A stretch of 64,000 nt of DNA. It comes from Granulicatella adiacens ATCC 49175. Lineage in GTDB: Bacteria; Bacillota; Bacilli; Lactobacillales; Aerococcaceae. The DNA is taken from positions 992,001-1,056,000 of the forward strand of contig NZ_CP102283.1 of assembly GCF_025150565.1 (NCBI RefSeq), written 5' to 3'. The notes under the pieces were generated by a model. That model ran no database searches. It was not told the origin of the DNA and worked only from the letters and a program-made list of their open reading frames with translations. A program made the translations under genes and the position numbers. Of the stretch, positions 17,800-26,248 are shown piece by piece (the first letter of the stretch is position 1; each line of letters starts with the position of its first letter).

Positions 17800-19092
17800 T
17801 CACTCTTTTCCTTTAATAGCATCTTTTTCAAAATGTCCAATCCCATCTTCTACCACGAAAGTACTAATAATATCCTGTGTCTTTCCGTTTACCAATAGAC
17901 TTCCACTGAATTTATAAATCCCGTCTACAAAGCTTCCTTTAGGCATTGAGGTTAGTTTTTCTTTAAAATAATCTAATGGACTACTCTTATGATCATCTAA
18001 TTTTGAATTTAAATCTGAATAAAAGATTAACTCTGTATCCATATAAACAAGTTTAGAGTTCATTAATTCTACGGGGTCTATATTATAGAAACCTGCAGCA
18101 TCCGTATCTCCATTCTCACGATTTAAAATTGCTTTAGATAAAAGAGCGCTATATAATTTTCCTTTATTAGTAGGCACTAACTCTGATAGTCTTTTCTCAA
18201 AAAGATTAACTCCTAAAGCTTCATGAACGGTTTCCTTAAAATTCATTACTAAGTTTTTTGTTTTTCCATTCTCGCGATACAAATTTAATAAAAAATGAAA
18301 ATGTCTGTAATTTATTTGATTGAAGAGAGTCTTCTCCTCGTCGGATAGGTAATTTTGAATGAAATCAAGCTTATCCTCTTTGTATTCATTTTCATAATTG
18401 TTTGAATCTTTTTCAACAGCAGTAAGATTCTTAGTTAAGTTAGTACCATCGGATAATTGCTCCTCGTATGTGATATCTGTCAAAGTAACTCCATTTGGCT
18501 CAACTACATGCTTTTTCCCTTTAATAGTAAGTGATCCTTTTAGACCTATTTCTTTAAATGATTGTTGTAGACTTACCTTTGCATAAGAAACCGAGGCAAA
18601 TCTATTTTGAAGAAGAGTTACATTAGAGAAAAGAATTAAAAGAATCCCAAAAAATACACTTAGTTTTACAATAGACTTATAAGATCTACTTATTTTTACT
18701 TTTTGTACTAGACCAATGATGAATATGACAGAATAAATAAGGCAGATACCAGCCGTAATCTCAAAATGAGAAATATAGTTGACTAGAAATAACTCGCCGG
18801 TAAAAATACCCGATAACTGTAACAATAAACCAATCAAAGTCAAACTTAATTGGATCGTGCTAAAAAATCGCATTTCCTTACTCTGGTTAAAATCAGAATG
18901 AATCTTCATTTGGTCACGTAGTAAAAAGAAATTACCGAAAAAGAAAATAAGAAAATCTATAAGAAAGAAAGGTAACAACACAAATAGTGCGAGACCAGAC
19001 GAATAGTAAACCATATGATACAAAATATTATAAATAAAGTACCCTAACAGTACTAAAGAAAGCTTAATAAAACTAATCTTGTCCTCTTTCAT
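17800..19092 (-). CDS. Orphan membrane protein with large C-terminal extracytoplasmic domain
   Basis: 430 aa; I do not recognise a family. The N-terminal third has about six membrane segments (IKLSLVLLGYFIYNIL; SSGLALFVLLPFFLIDFLIFFFG; TIQLSLTLIGLLLQL; a segment around AGICLIYSVIFIIGLV; KLSVFFGILLILFSNVTLL). About 260 residues follow that lack hydrophobic stretches and carry Tyr- and Asp-rich segments, probably outside the cell. The start at 19092 has GGAGG seven bases upstream; the frame extends 30 codons further up without a ribosome site. It has its own extended -10 promoter and no partner gene: the next gene upstream is divergent, and the rpsB promoter lies downstream. Confidence 0.7.
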   Translation of the reverse strand: MKEDKISFIKLSLVLLGYFIYNILYHMVYYSSGLALFVLLPFFLIDFLIFFFGNFFLLRDQMKIHSDFNQSKEMRFFSTIQLSLTLIGLLLQLSGIFTGELFLVNYISHFEITAGICLIYSVIFIIGLVQKVKISRSYKSIVKLSVFFGILLILFSNVTLLQNRFASVSYAKVSLQQSFKEIGLKGSLTIKGKKHVVEPNGVTLTDITYEEQLSDGTNLTKNLTAVEKDSNNYENEYKEDKLDFIQNYLSDEEKTLFNQINYRHFHFLLNLYRENGKTKNLVMNFKETVHEALGVNLFEKRLSELVPTNKGKLYSALLSKAILNRENGDTDAAGFYNIDPVELMNSKLVYMDTELIFYSDLNSKLDDHKSSPLDYFKEKLTSMPKGSFVDGIYKFSGSLLVNGKTQDIISTFVVEDGIGHFEKDAIKGKE

Positions 19093-19120
19093 ACGCAGAC
19101 CTCCAAAACTTCCTATAAGG

Positions 19121-19129
19121 ATTATATCA
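19121..19129 (-). promoter_or_regulatory. Promoter of the orphan membrane protein
   Basis: Minus strand TGATATAAT is a perfect extended -10; no clear -35. Confidence 0.65.
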
Positions 19130-19170
19130 TACTGTAAAGAAAACCTTACAAAATCATTAATAGATTCAAC

Positions 19171-19199
19171 TTGCAAAAACACGTGAATTATTTCATACT
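19171..19199 (+). promoter_or_regulatory. Candidate promoter of the acyltransferase gene
   Basis: TTGCAA (19171-19176), 17 bases, CATACT (19194-19199). Divergent from the preceding promoter. Confidence 0.5.
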
Positions 19200-19229
19200 A
19201 ATCATACAGAAATATAAAAGGAGAAGATT

Positions 19230-19853
19230 ATGATTTATAAAATCACGATTTGGATTGTTCGTGGATTATTAGTCCTATTAAACGGATTCGCTGATTATAA
19301 AGGTAGAGAAAAATTACCAAAGCATACTGGATATGTACTTGTGGCGCCCCATCGTTCTTGGTTAGATCCGGTTATGATGGCGATTGCTGTTTATCCTCAA
19401 CCACTTGTTTTAATGGCTAAGCAAGAACTGTTTAAGCCAAAACCATTCGCTTGGTTTATAAAAAAACTTGGAGCATTCCCTGTGAACCGAGAAAAGCCAG
19501 GCCCAAGCGCGATTAAGTATCCTGTCCAACAAATTAAGGAAAATCAAAAAGCCCTTGTTATCTTTCCTACTGGGACTCGTTATTCAAACGAAATGAAAGG
19601 CGGCGCAGTAACCATTGCTCGTCTAGCAAAAGCCCCTATCGTTCCAATGGTGTATCAAGGACCGTTAACATTCAAGGATATTATTAAACGTAAAAAAATG
19701 CATGTAAGAATTGGTGACCCAATCTATATTGCAGACCAAAAACTAACAAAAGAAGAAATTGCAAATTACGATCAAGTACTAATTCAAAAATTCGATGAAC
19801 TCGATAAGGAAATCGATCCAAATTATGTATATGAATTACCTGTAAAAGAATAA
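19230..19853 (+). CDS. 1-acyl-sn-glycerol-3-phosphate acyltransferase-like protein (PlsC family)
   Basis: 207 aa, membrane-associated acyltransferase of phosphatidic acid synthesis or a related lipid step. Catalytic HX4D is APHRSWLDPV (about residues 40-49); the second block is IFPTGTRYSN, where the usual FPEGTR glutamate is threonine. That substitution is noteworthy but occurs in some PlsC relatives. A hydrophobic N-terminus (ITIWIVRGLLVLLNG) fits membrane association. AAAGGAG precedes the ATG. It is a single gene ending in a 24-bp palindrome and a terminator. Confidence 0.85.
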   Translation: MIYKITIWIVRGLLVLLNGFADYKGREKLPKHTGYVLVAPHRSWLDPVMMAIAVYPQPLVLMAKQELFKPKPFAWFIKKLGAFPVNREKPGPSAIKYPVQQIKENQKALVIFPTGTRYSNEMKGGAVTIARLAKAPIVPMVYQGPLTFKDIIKRKKMHVRIGDPIYIADQKLTKEEIANYDQVLIQKFDELDKEIDPNYVYELPVKE

Positions 19854-19877
19854 CGTTATACCGTATACGGTATAACG
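19854..19877. repeat. Perfect 24-bp palindrome 3' of the acyltransferase gene
   Basis: Half-site CGTTATACCGTA is followed directly by its exact reverse complement, beginning on the first base after the stop codon. With no loop it is a poor RNA hairpin but a good protein-binding site. It shares TTATACCGT with the putative operator inside the scrA promoter (23220-23233). Confidence 0.8.
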
Positions 19878-19911
19878 AAAAAAACCATCGGAATACTCCG
19901 ATGGTTTTTTG
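19878..19911. terminator. Bidirectional terminator between acyltransferase and yneF
   Basis: ACCATCGGA/TCCGATGGT core flanked by A and T runs, 4-base loop; works for both convergent genes. Confidence 0.9.
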
Positions 19912-19914
19912 ACT

Positions 19915-20148
19915 TTATTTTTTAGCTCTTTTTTTAGCTTGTGCTTTCATTGAAGCAGCAATTTGACGAACTTTTTGTTCTGATGGTTTTTGACCCATTT
20001 GAGTCATCATGCTACGAATCATATCTTCATCAAATGGTGGGTTTTCTGCGAAGTAATTCATCATTGTACGACGTGCGATAAAGAAACCACCGATCGCACC
20101 TGCGATTGCAGCAAGAATCACGATTAAAATCCATGCTCCTGTTGACAT
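19915..20148 (-). CDS. yneF: YneF family protein (UPF0154)
   Basis: 77 aa. One N-terminal membrane segment with a Gly-rich face (WILIVILAAIAGAIGGFFIARR), then the conserved ENPPFDEDMIRSMMTQMGQKPSEQKVRQI and a Lys-rich tail. This pattern matches the small YneF family found across Bacilli; function unknown. Single gene, convergent to the acyltransferase. Confidence 0.9.
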   Translation of the reverse strand: MSTGAWILIVILAAIAGAIGGFFIARRTMMNYFAENPPFDEDMIRSMMTQMGQKPSEQKVRQIAASMKAQAKKRAKK

Positions 20149-20270
20149 TTGGCTTTCTCTCCCTTCAATATGTGTATCCTTAACTATTGTACTAAATTAT
20201 GAAGAAAATGAAAAGCCTTGCGGTAAAGTTTTCATTTGTTAATTTCGCAAATCAGGAACACATTGAAAAA

Positions 20271-21158
20271 TTACTTAACTAAACCTTTCGCTAACACATA
20301 GTTTCCTAAAGTAGCTGAACCGTTATTATCAACGGCTGGAGTAACAATAAAGTCTTTTACTGGCGGAGTTGGTACATATCCGTTTAGTAATTCCTCAAAC
20401 ATACGATGAACGCGTTCTAACATATGATTTTGAGCCATAACTCCTCCTCCAAAAACAATCTTTTCAGGGCGGAAAGTTAGAGTTGCTTGAATGGCTGCTT
20501 GAGCAATATAACTCGCCTGAACATCCCAAACATCACTAGCAATATCTATATGTTCTCCACGAACTCCAGTACGTGCTTCTAAACTTGGTCCAGCAGCTAA
20601 ACCTTCAAGACAGCCTTTATGGAAAGGACAAACGCCATCAAAATTATTTGCCACATCAATTGGGTGCTTACTTACATAAACATGTCCCATTTCAGGATGG
20701 CTAGTTCCTCCGATAAATTCACCACGTTGAATCACACCCGCACCAATTCCGGTACCGATTGTATAATAAACAAGCGTTTCGATATTTTCTCCACGATTGT
20801 TACGCGCATAAACTTCTCCGTAAGCAGAACTATTTACATCTGTTGTGAAGTAAATGGGCACATCTACTCTCTTTTTCAACGCACCAACAACATCCACATT
20901 TGCCCAATTTGGTTTTGGTGTTGTCGTGATGTATCCATATGTTTTAGATTTAGGATCCACATCAATCGGTCCAAATGACCCGATTCCAATTGCAGCTAGA
21001 TTTTTAAATTTTGCAAAAAAGTCCGCTGTCTTTTTTAACGTTTCTTTTGGAGTCGTTGTAGGAAATTGAAGTTCTTCAACAGTATTAAAATCTTCATCAG
21101 CAACTGCACAAATAAACTTTGTGCCTCCAGCTTCTAAACTTCCATATAAGTTTGTCAT
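20271..21158 (-). CDS. scrK: Fructokinase (ROK family)
   Basis: 295 aa. Phosphorylates the fructose released by sucrose-6-P hydrolase. ROK features: GSLEAGGTKFICAV ATP-binding start, YFTTDVNSSAYGEVY, GTGIGAGVIQRGEF, and the zinc site PEMGH followed by CPFHKGC. A second ATP block KIVFGGGVMAQ. It lies downstream of scrA but behind a strong terminator, with its own extended -10 promoter, so it can be expressed apart from the transporter. Confidence 0.92.
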   Translation of the reverse strand: MTNLYGSLEAGGTKFICAVADEDFNTVEELQFPTTTPKETLKKTADFFAKFKNLAAIGIGSFGPIDVDPKSKTYGYITTTPKPNWANVDVVGALKKRVDVPIYFTTDVNSSAYGEVYARNNRGENIETLVYYTIGTGIGAGVIQRGEFIGGTSHPEMGHVYVSKHPIDVANNFDGVCPFHKGCLEGLAAGPSLEARTGVRGEHIDIASDVWDVQASYIAQAAIQATLTFRPEKIVFGGGVMAQNHMLERVHRMFEELLNGYVPTPPVKDFIVTPAVDNNGSATLGNYVLAKGLVK

Positions 21159-21189
21159 AGGCCTTAAGCTCCCTTAGTTATTTTTAATT

Positions 21190-21198
21190 ATTGTATCA
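21190..21198 (-). promoter_or_regulatory. scrK promoter (extended -10)
   Basis: Minus strand TGATACAAT, located between the scrA terminator and scrK. Confidence 0.55.
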
Positions 21199-21209
21199 TA
21201 TTTTTACCT

Positions 21210-21247
21210 AAAAAAAGAAGACGAATCCTGTAATAGAATTCGTCTTC
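21210..21247 (-). terminator. Terminator of scrA
   Basis: GAAGACGAAT/ATTCGTCTTC stem, 11-base loop, then seven T on the minus strand. Confidence 0.88.
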
Positions 21248-21255
21248 CAGAAAAA

Positions 21256-23151
21256 TTATACATGTAACTCTAATACTCGAGTTTTATTCGTAACAGAACC
21301 AGTTGCGATTGGAGTCACTTCTGCATAATCCATGGTGTTAGTGATAATGACCATTGTTGTGTCATCTAACCCATTTGCAGCAATCACTTCAGAATCAAAT
21401 GTTCCGATGATATCCCCTGCTCTTACACGGTCTCCTTGAGATACTTTTGCTTCAAATCCTTTACCATTCAACGAAACAGTATCGATTCCGACGTGAATGA
21501 GAATTTCAGCACCATTATCTGTTTTTAAACCATATGCATGACCTGTTGGGAACGCAATCGCGATTTCGGCATCTGCTGGAGCATATACAACTCCTTTAGA
21601 TGGCTTCACTGCAATCCCTTGTCCCATAACTCCGCTAGAGAATACAGGATCATTTACCTCGCTTAAAGCCACAACTTCGCCAACAATTGGTGAATGTAAT
21701 TTTTCATCAGTACGTTCAGTCGCCGTCGCACCTACTTCTTCCTCTTGAGTTTCTTGTGAAGAAGGTCCTTCTGCTTCAACAGGAGTATCTAACATGGAAT
21801 CATCGTAACCGAATAAATAAGTAAACGTAAATCCTAATGCAAATGATACTGCAACCATGAATAAGTATTGTGGTAATTGTTGATTTCCGACATAAAGCAT
21901 TGAACCAGGAATGATTGTAATTCCGTTACTTGTACCCGCTAATCCTAGTAAAGCTGAAAGAGCTCCACCTAACGCACCTGCTAACAATGAAAGAACGAAT
22001 GGTTTACGGAATCGTAAGTTTACCCCGAAAATAACAGGCTCTGTAATTCCAAGGAAAGCAGATAAAGCCGCTGGGAATGTTAATGCTTTTAATTTTGGAC
22101 TCTTCGTTTTAACACCAATCGCAACCGCCGCAGCCCCTTGAGCCGTCATCGCAGCTGTAATAATAGCATTAAATGGGTTTTGTCCAGTCGCTGATAATAA
22201 GTTAATTTCTAATAAATTGAAGATATGGTGAACTCCAGAAACAACGATTAATTGATGTGTACCACCAATGATTAGTCCACCAAGACCAAATGGTAAATAC
22301 AATACAGTTGTTGTAAGTGAAAGAATCACTTTCTCTACTTGATGGAAGATTGGTCCTAATACAAAAAGTCCTAAAATTGACATTACAAATAATGTAATAA
22401 AAGGTGTTACTAATAAGTCCAATACTTCCGGTACATATTTTCTGACCCATTTTTCAAAATTAGCACCTACAACCCCGATGATAAACGCTGGTAAAACAGA
22501 ACCTTGTAATCCAACGACATCCACAAGACCGAAGAATTTAATTGGAACAATTTCCCCACCTTGAGCAACCTCCCAAGCGTTAGGAAGAGAACCAGAAATT
22601 AACATCAGACCAAGTACAATTCCGATTGTTTGATTCCCACCAAACACTTTAAACGTAGACCAAACTACTAAGGCTGGTAATGCGATAAAAGCCGTATCTG
22701 TTAAGATTTTAGAATAAATTAAAAAGTCAGATGGTAATACAACACCAAAAGCCTCTAACAATCCACGAAGCCCCATAAAAAGACCTGTTGCAACAATGGC
22801 TGGAATGATTGGTACAAATACATCCCCGAATGTACGAACAGAACGTTGGAACCAGTTTCCTTGTTTGGCTGCTTCAGCTTTCATTTCGCTAGTTGTTGAA
22901 GTTGGTAATCCAAGAGATACCACTTCATCATAAATACGGTTTACAGTTCCTGTACCGAAAATGATTTGGAATTGTCCTGCGTTGAAGAACGCACCTTGAA
23001 CTTTTTCAATATTCTCGACTCTATTCGTATCGATTTTTTCCTTATCTTTTACCATGATACGAAGACGCGTTGCACAGTGCGCTACACTACTAACGTTGTC
23101 TTTGCCACCAATGGCTTCGATAACACTTTTAGCAATTTCAATATTATTCAT
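21256..23151 (-). CDS. scrA: Sucrose-type PTS transporter, EIIBCA fusion
   Basis: 631 aa. Takes up and phosphorylates a glucoside, most likely sucrose because scrB and scrK flank it. Domain order: EIIB with phosphocysteine Cys26 (SVAHCATRLRIMV), EIIC with about ten membrane segments (about residues 100-460, including GITEPVIFGVNLRF), a linker rich in Glu/Thr, and a Crr-like EIIA with the phosphohistidine His553 in ILIHVGIDTV. All phosphorylation sites are intact, so no separate EIIA is needed. Divergent from scrB, with an operator-like palindrome in its promoter. Trehalose-type EIIBCA is the main alternative. Confidence 0.92.
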   Translation of the reverse strand: MNNIEIAKSVIEAIGGKDNVSSVAHCATRLRIMVKDKEKIDTNRVENIEKVQGAFFNAGQFQIIFGTGTVNRIYDEVVSLGLPTSTTSEMKAEAAKQGNWFQRSVRTFGDVFVPIIPAIVATGLFMGLRGLLEAFGVVLPSDFLIYSKILTDTAFIALPALVVWSTFKVFGGNQTIGIVLGLMLISGSLPNAWEVAQGGEIVPIKFFGLVDVVGLQGSVLPAFIIGVVGANFEKWVRKYVPEVLDLLVTPFITLFVMSILGLFVLGPIFHQVEKVILSLTTTVLYLPFGLGGLIIGGTHQLIVVSGVHHIFNLLEINLLSATGQNPFNAIITAAMTAQGAAAVAIGVKTKSPKLKALTFPAALSAFLGITEPVIFGVNLRFRKPFVLSLLAGALGGALSALLGLAGTSNGITIIPGSMLYVGNQQLPQYLFMVAVSFALGFTFTYLFGYDDSMLDTPVEAEGPSSQETQEEEVGATATERTDEKLHSPIVGEVVALSEVNDPVFSSGVMGQGIAVKPSKGVVYAPADAEIAIAFPTGHAYGLKTDNGAEILIHVGIDTVSLNGKGFEAKVSQGDRVRAGDIIGTFDSEVIAANGLDDTTMVIITNTMDYAEVTPIATGSVTNKTRVLELHV

Positions 23152-23210
23152 CCATTACACTCTCCTTTATAAAAATTGTTACTAATAATAGCACATTTAT
23201 TTCATTTCGA

Positions 23211-23238
23211 ATTGTATCATTATACCGTTATAAGTCAA
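23211..23238 (-). promoter_or_regulatory. scrA promoter with palindromic operator in its spacer
   Basis: Minus strand TTGACT (23238-23233), 16 bases, TACAAT (23216-23211). The spacer, with the last -35 base, contains TTATAACGGTATAA (23220-23233), a LacI-family style near-palindrome with central CG, 12 of 14 symmetric. A regulator bound here would block RNA polymerase; a ScrR-type repressor is the natural candidate but is not in the window. Confidence 0.7.
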
Positions 23239-23286
23239 GTTACATCTGATATTGAATCACTAAAAGAACACTTCCCCCAAAAAAGC

Positions 23287-23315
23287 TTGCATTTACGCGC
23301 AAAAACACGTACTGT
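23287..23315 (+). promoter_or_regulatory. Candidate scrB promoter
   Basis: TTGCAT (23287-23292), 17 bases, TACTGT (23310-23315). The -10 is weak; TACAAT at 23321 is a better box but too near the ribosome site. Confidence 0.35.
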
Positions 23316-23345
23316 AAAGATACAATTTTAGAGGAGGAATCCATC

Positions 23346-24803
23346 ATGAAATGGACAACTGAAAAGAGATATAAAAGGTATGAAGATTGGTCAGAGGCTG
23401 AAAAAGAACAATTAAAGTCTACAATGGAAAAATCTCCTTGGAGAGCGAAATATCACGTAGAACCATCTAGCGGATTATTAAATGACCCAAACGGATTTTC
23501 TTATTTTGATGGCAAATGGATTTTATTCTACCAAAACTTTCCTTTCGGAGCGGCTCATGGTTTAAAATCATGGGTACAACTGGAAAGTGATAATCTTGTG
23601 ACCTTTAAAGAAACTGGAGTCAAGGTACTACCAGATACTCCACTCGATAGTCATGGTGCGTATTCAGGTAGTGCAATGCAATTTGGTGATCAATTGTTTC
23701 TATTTTATACAGGAAATGTTAGAGATGAAAATTGGGTTCGTCACCCTTACCAATTAGGGGCACTTATGGATAAAGACGGTCATATTGAAAAACTTGGAAA
23801 AGATTTGATTCCAAAACCAAGTGATGCTACAGATCACTTTAGAGACCCTCAAATTTTTCAATATAAAGATCATTATTACGCGATTGTAGGAGGTCAAAAC
23901 CTAGATAAAAAAGGGTTTGTTCGCCTCTACCGCTCTGTTAATAACGATTATACAAATTGGGAAGAAATTGGAGATTTAGATTTTAAGAATGACAATACCG
24001 CTTATATGATGGAATGTCCGAACTTAGTATTCGTAGATGACAAACCAGTACTCATTTACTGCCCTCAAGGATTAGATAAAGACGTATTCCACTACGATAA
24101 TATTTATCCAAACTTATATAAAATCGGTGAAACATTCGACCCAGAAAATGCGACGATCACACCAGTTTCTAAGCCCCATCAATTAGATTACGGTTTTGAC
24201 GTCTATGCTACTCAAGCGTTTAACGCACCAGACGGGCGTGCGCTTTGCATCAGCTGGCTTGGATTACCAGATGTTTCTTATCCTAGCGATATTTACGAAC
24301 ACCAAGGAATCTTATCTTTAGTGAAAGAACTTTCCATTAAAAATGGTAAATTATATCAAACTCCTGTAAAAGGAATTGAAAAACTTCGCCAATCTTCACT
24401 TCCGTTTAATAAATATATTAAAAACACATCGAATTGCTACGAGTTAAACCTTAAATTAGAAGGCGATATGATTCATGAACTTGTTCTATTCTCAGACAAG
24501 GATGGCAATGGACTATCCCTCATCTTTAATCTTGTAGATGGTGAGATTGTAGTTGACCGAAGCAATGTTGGAGAAGCCTTTGCTACAGAATACAGTAGCG
24601 TTCGTACAGCACCAATTGCTCCAGCAGACACTACTGCGCGTATCTTTATTGATAATTCTGTCTTTGAAATCTTTGTTAATGATGGAGAAATGGTCTTTTC
24701 TGGCCGTGTCTTCCCTCGCGCGGATCAAACACATATTTCAATTTTACAAGGAGATCCAACTGGGGTCTATTATCCACTGCTTTCATTTACAAATCCAAAC
24801 TAA
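23346..24803 (+). CDS. scrB: Sucrose-6-phosphate hydrolase (GH32)
   Basis: 485 aa, cytoplasmic beta-fructofuranosidase that splits sucrose-6-P to glucose-6-P and fructose. Five-bladed propeller motifs: nucleophile Asp in SGLLNDPNGFSYF, HGAYSGSAM, stabiliser Asp in HFRDPQIF, and acid/base Glu in MMECPNLVF; then the C-terminal beta-sandwich (DNSVFEIFVNDGEMVFSGRVFP). AGGAGG precedes the ATG. Divergent from scrA; a perfect hairpin terminates it and the convergent MATE gene. Confidence 0.95.
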   Translation: MKWTTEKRYKRYEDWSEAEKEQLKSTMEKSPWRAKYHVEPSSGLLNDPNGFSYFDGKWILFYQNFPFGAAHGLKSWVQLESDNLVTFKETGVKVLPDTPLDSHGAYSGSAMQFGDQLFLFYTGNVRDENWVRHPYQLGALMDKDGHIEKLGKDLIPKPSDATDHFRDPQIFQYKDHYYAIVGGQNLDKKGFVRLYRSVNNDYTNWEEIGDLDFKNDNTAYMMECPNLVFVDDKPVLIYCPQGLDKDVFHYDNIYPNLYKIGETFDPENATITPVSKPHQLDYGFDVYATQAFNAPDGRALCISWLGLPDVSYPSDIYEHQGILSLVKELSIKNGKLYQTPVKGIEKLRQSSLPFNKYIKNTSNCYELNLKLEGDMIHELVLFSDKDGNGLSLIFNLVDGEIVVDRSNVGEAFATEYSSVRTAPIAPADTTARIFIDNSVFEIFVNDGEMVFSGRVFPRADQTHISILQGDPTGVYYPLLSFTNPN

Positions 24804-24835
24804 AAAAAGAAGATCCAATAGGATCTTCTTTTTTT
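24802..24835. terminator. Bidirectional terminator between scrB and MATE
   Basis: GAAGATCC, AATA loop, GGATCTTC, extended by A and T runs to a perfect 15-bp stem. It overlaps both stop codons. Confidence 0.92.
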
Positions 24836-26189
24836 ATGCTTCAACCAATCGGTGAATCCATCTTCCTGAGAAAACTCGTTTCAAACCAATCACCGCTTTA
24901 CATAGTTCTTCAGCTCCAGCACAGATAACGACCAGTTGTACTGGAAAATGCCAAATTGCAGCTGCAACTAATGCTAACGGAACGCCCACTAGCCATACAC
25001 AAGCCATTTCAAGTTTCATGCCGTATTGTGTATCGCCTCCACCACGTAAAATACCAACAAGAATAATTGAATTTAAGGTTTTAAATACAAAAATAATTCC
25101 CATAATTTGAAGTAATTGCATTCCAAGTTCAAATACTTCTGGGCTTAAATGGGCAAACATTAATAAAGTCCATTGGGGTGTTAAACTTTGAATAGCTCCA
25201 ATGACTACTCCAATAACAAGAGAAATCATTAAAAAGCGTTTCGCTTCTTGTTGAGCTTTTTCCAGTTCATTTCGTCCTACACGGTTTCCTAACATAATGC
25301 TACAACTACTACCCACTCCACGTACTAGGATAAATGATAAATTTTGTACAGCAACAGCAACTTGAACAGCAGCAGTTGCTTGAGTTCCAACCATTGCGTA
25401 GGCGGCACTATAAAATACTTGTCCTAATGCCCAGAAAGTTTCATTAACAATTACCGGGAAAGTTGTTACCCAAAAACTCATCCAAAAACCTTTTGAAATT
25501 TTAGACCAATAGCGACCAATTGGTAGATGAATTGGACCGCTATAAAAACTCACTACCCCAAAGAGGACACCCACTTCAACGATACGAGCAATTAAAGTAG
25601 CAACAGCAGCTCCAACGACTCCAAGTGCAGGTGCTCCGAATTTACCAAAGATAAAGACATAGTTAAAGAAAGCATTCGTGATAAAACTACAAATGGTGGC
25701 AACTAGAGGAATTTTGGGGCTTCCTGTTGTACGAAGTGCATTTGTCATCGCAAAGCTCCAAGCTGTAAATACATAACTTAAAGCAGCTACTCGTAAGTAA
25801 TCTCCTCCAGCTTGAACAACAAGCGGATCCTGAGTAAATAAACGCAAGATTTCTTGAGGAAATAGGATACCAAGAAGCATAAATACAACACTGACAGCGG
25901 TGGATAGCAGTAAACTCATCTGATTAACCGCTTGAACTTTCTTTGTATCTCGAATTCCCCAATATTGAGAGAAGAGAACTGCAGACCCTGTATGAATCCC
26001 AAAACAGATTAACGTAAATAGGAAAAATACCTGATTTGCAAGCCCTACACCCGCAATACTCGCATCACCTAGAGATGAAATCATTATTGTATCTAATGTA
26101 TTTAAGAAAGACGTTAATAAGTTTTGAAGAGATACAGGAATTGCAATGGCAAGCATTTGCCGATAAAAATGTTGACGTTCTTTAGCCAT
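24834..26189 (-). CDS. MATE family efflux transporter
   Basis: 451 aa with twelve predicted membrane segments in two repeats. N-terminal MLAIAIPVSLQNLLTSFLNTLDTIMISSLGDASIAGVGLANQ-type start and the repeat-2 equivalent GQVFYSAAYAMVGTQATAAVQVA are typical of the DinF/NorM superfamily. It should export cationic drugs or metabolites using a Na+ or H+ gradient; substrate unknown. Downstream of lepA but separated by a terminator. Confidence 0.9.
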   Translation of the reverse strand: MAKERQHFYRQMLAIAIPVSLQNLLTSFLNTLDTIMISSLGDASIAGVGLANQVFFLFTLICFGIHTGSAVLFSQYWGIRDTKKVQAVNQMSLLLSTAVSVVFMLLGILFPQEILRLFTQDPLVVQAGGDYLRVAALSYVFTAWSFAMTNALRTTGSPKIPLVATICSFITNAFFNYVFIFGKFGAPALGVVGAAVATLIARIVEVGVLFGVVSFYSGPIHLPIGRYWSKISKGFWMSFWVTTFPVIVNETFWALGQVFYSAAYAMVGTQATAAVQVAVAVQNLSFILVRGVGSSCSIMLGNRVGRNELEKAQQEAKRFLMISLVIGVVIGAIQSLTPQWTLLMFAHLSPEVFELGMQLLQIMGIIFVFKTLNSIILVGILRGGGDTQYGMKLEMACVWLVGVPLALVAAAIWHFPVQLVVICAGAEELCKAVIGLKRVFSGRWIHRLVEA

Positions 26190-26210
26190 TCATAATCTCC
26201 TTTCAAATTC

Positions 26211-26240
26211 AAAGTAAAAAGGCGCACTGAACGCCTTTTT
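26211..26240 (-). terminator. Terminator of lepA
   Basis: AAAAAGGCG/CGCCTTTTT 9-bp stem, 7-base loop, T-rich tail on the minus strand; near-symmetric. Confidence 0.82.
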
Positions 26241-26248
26241 ACAACTCA

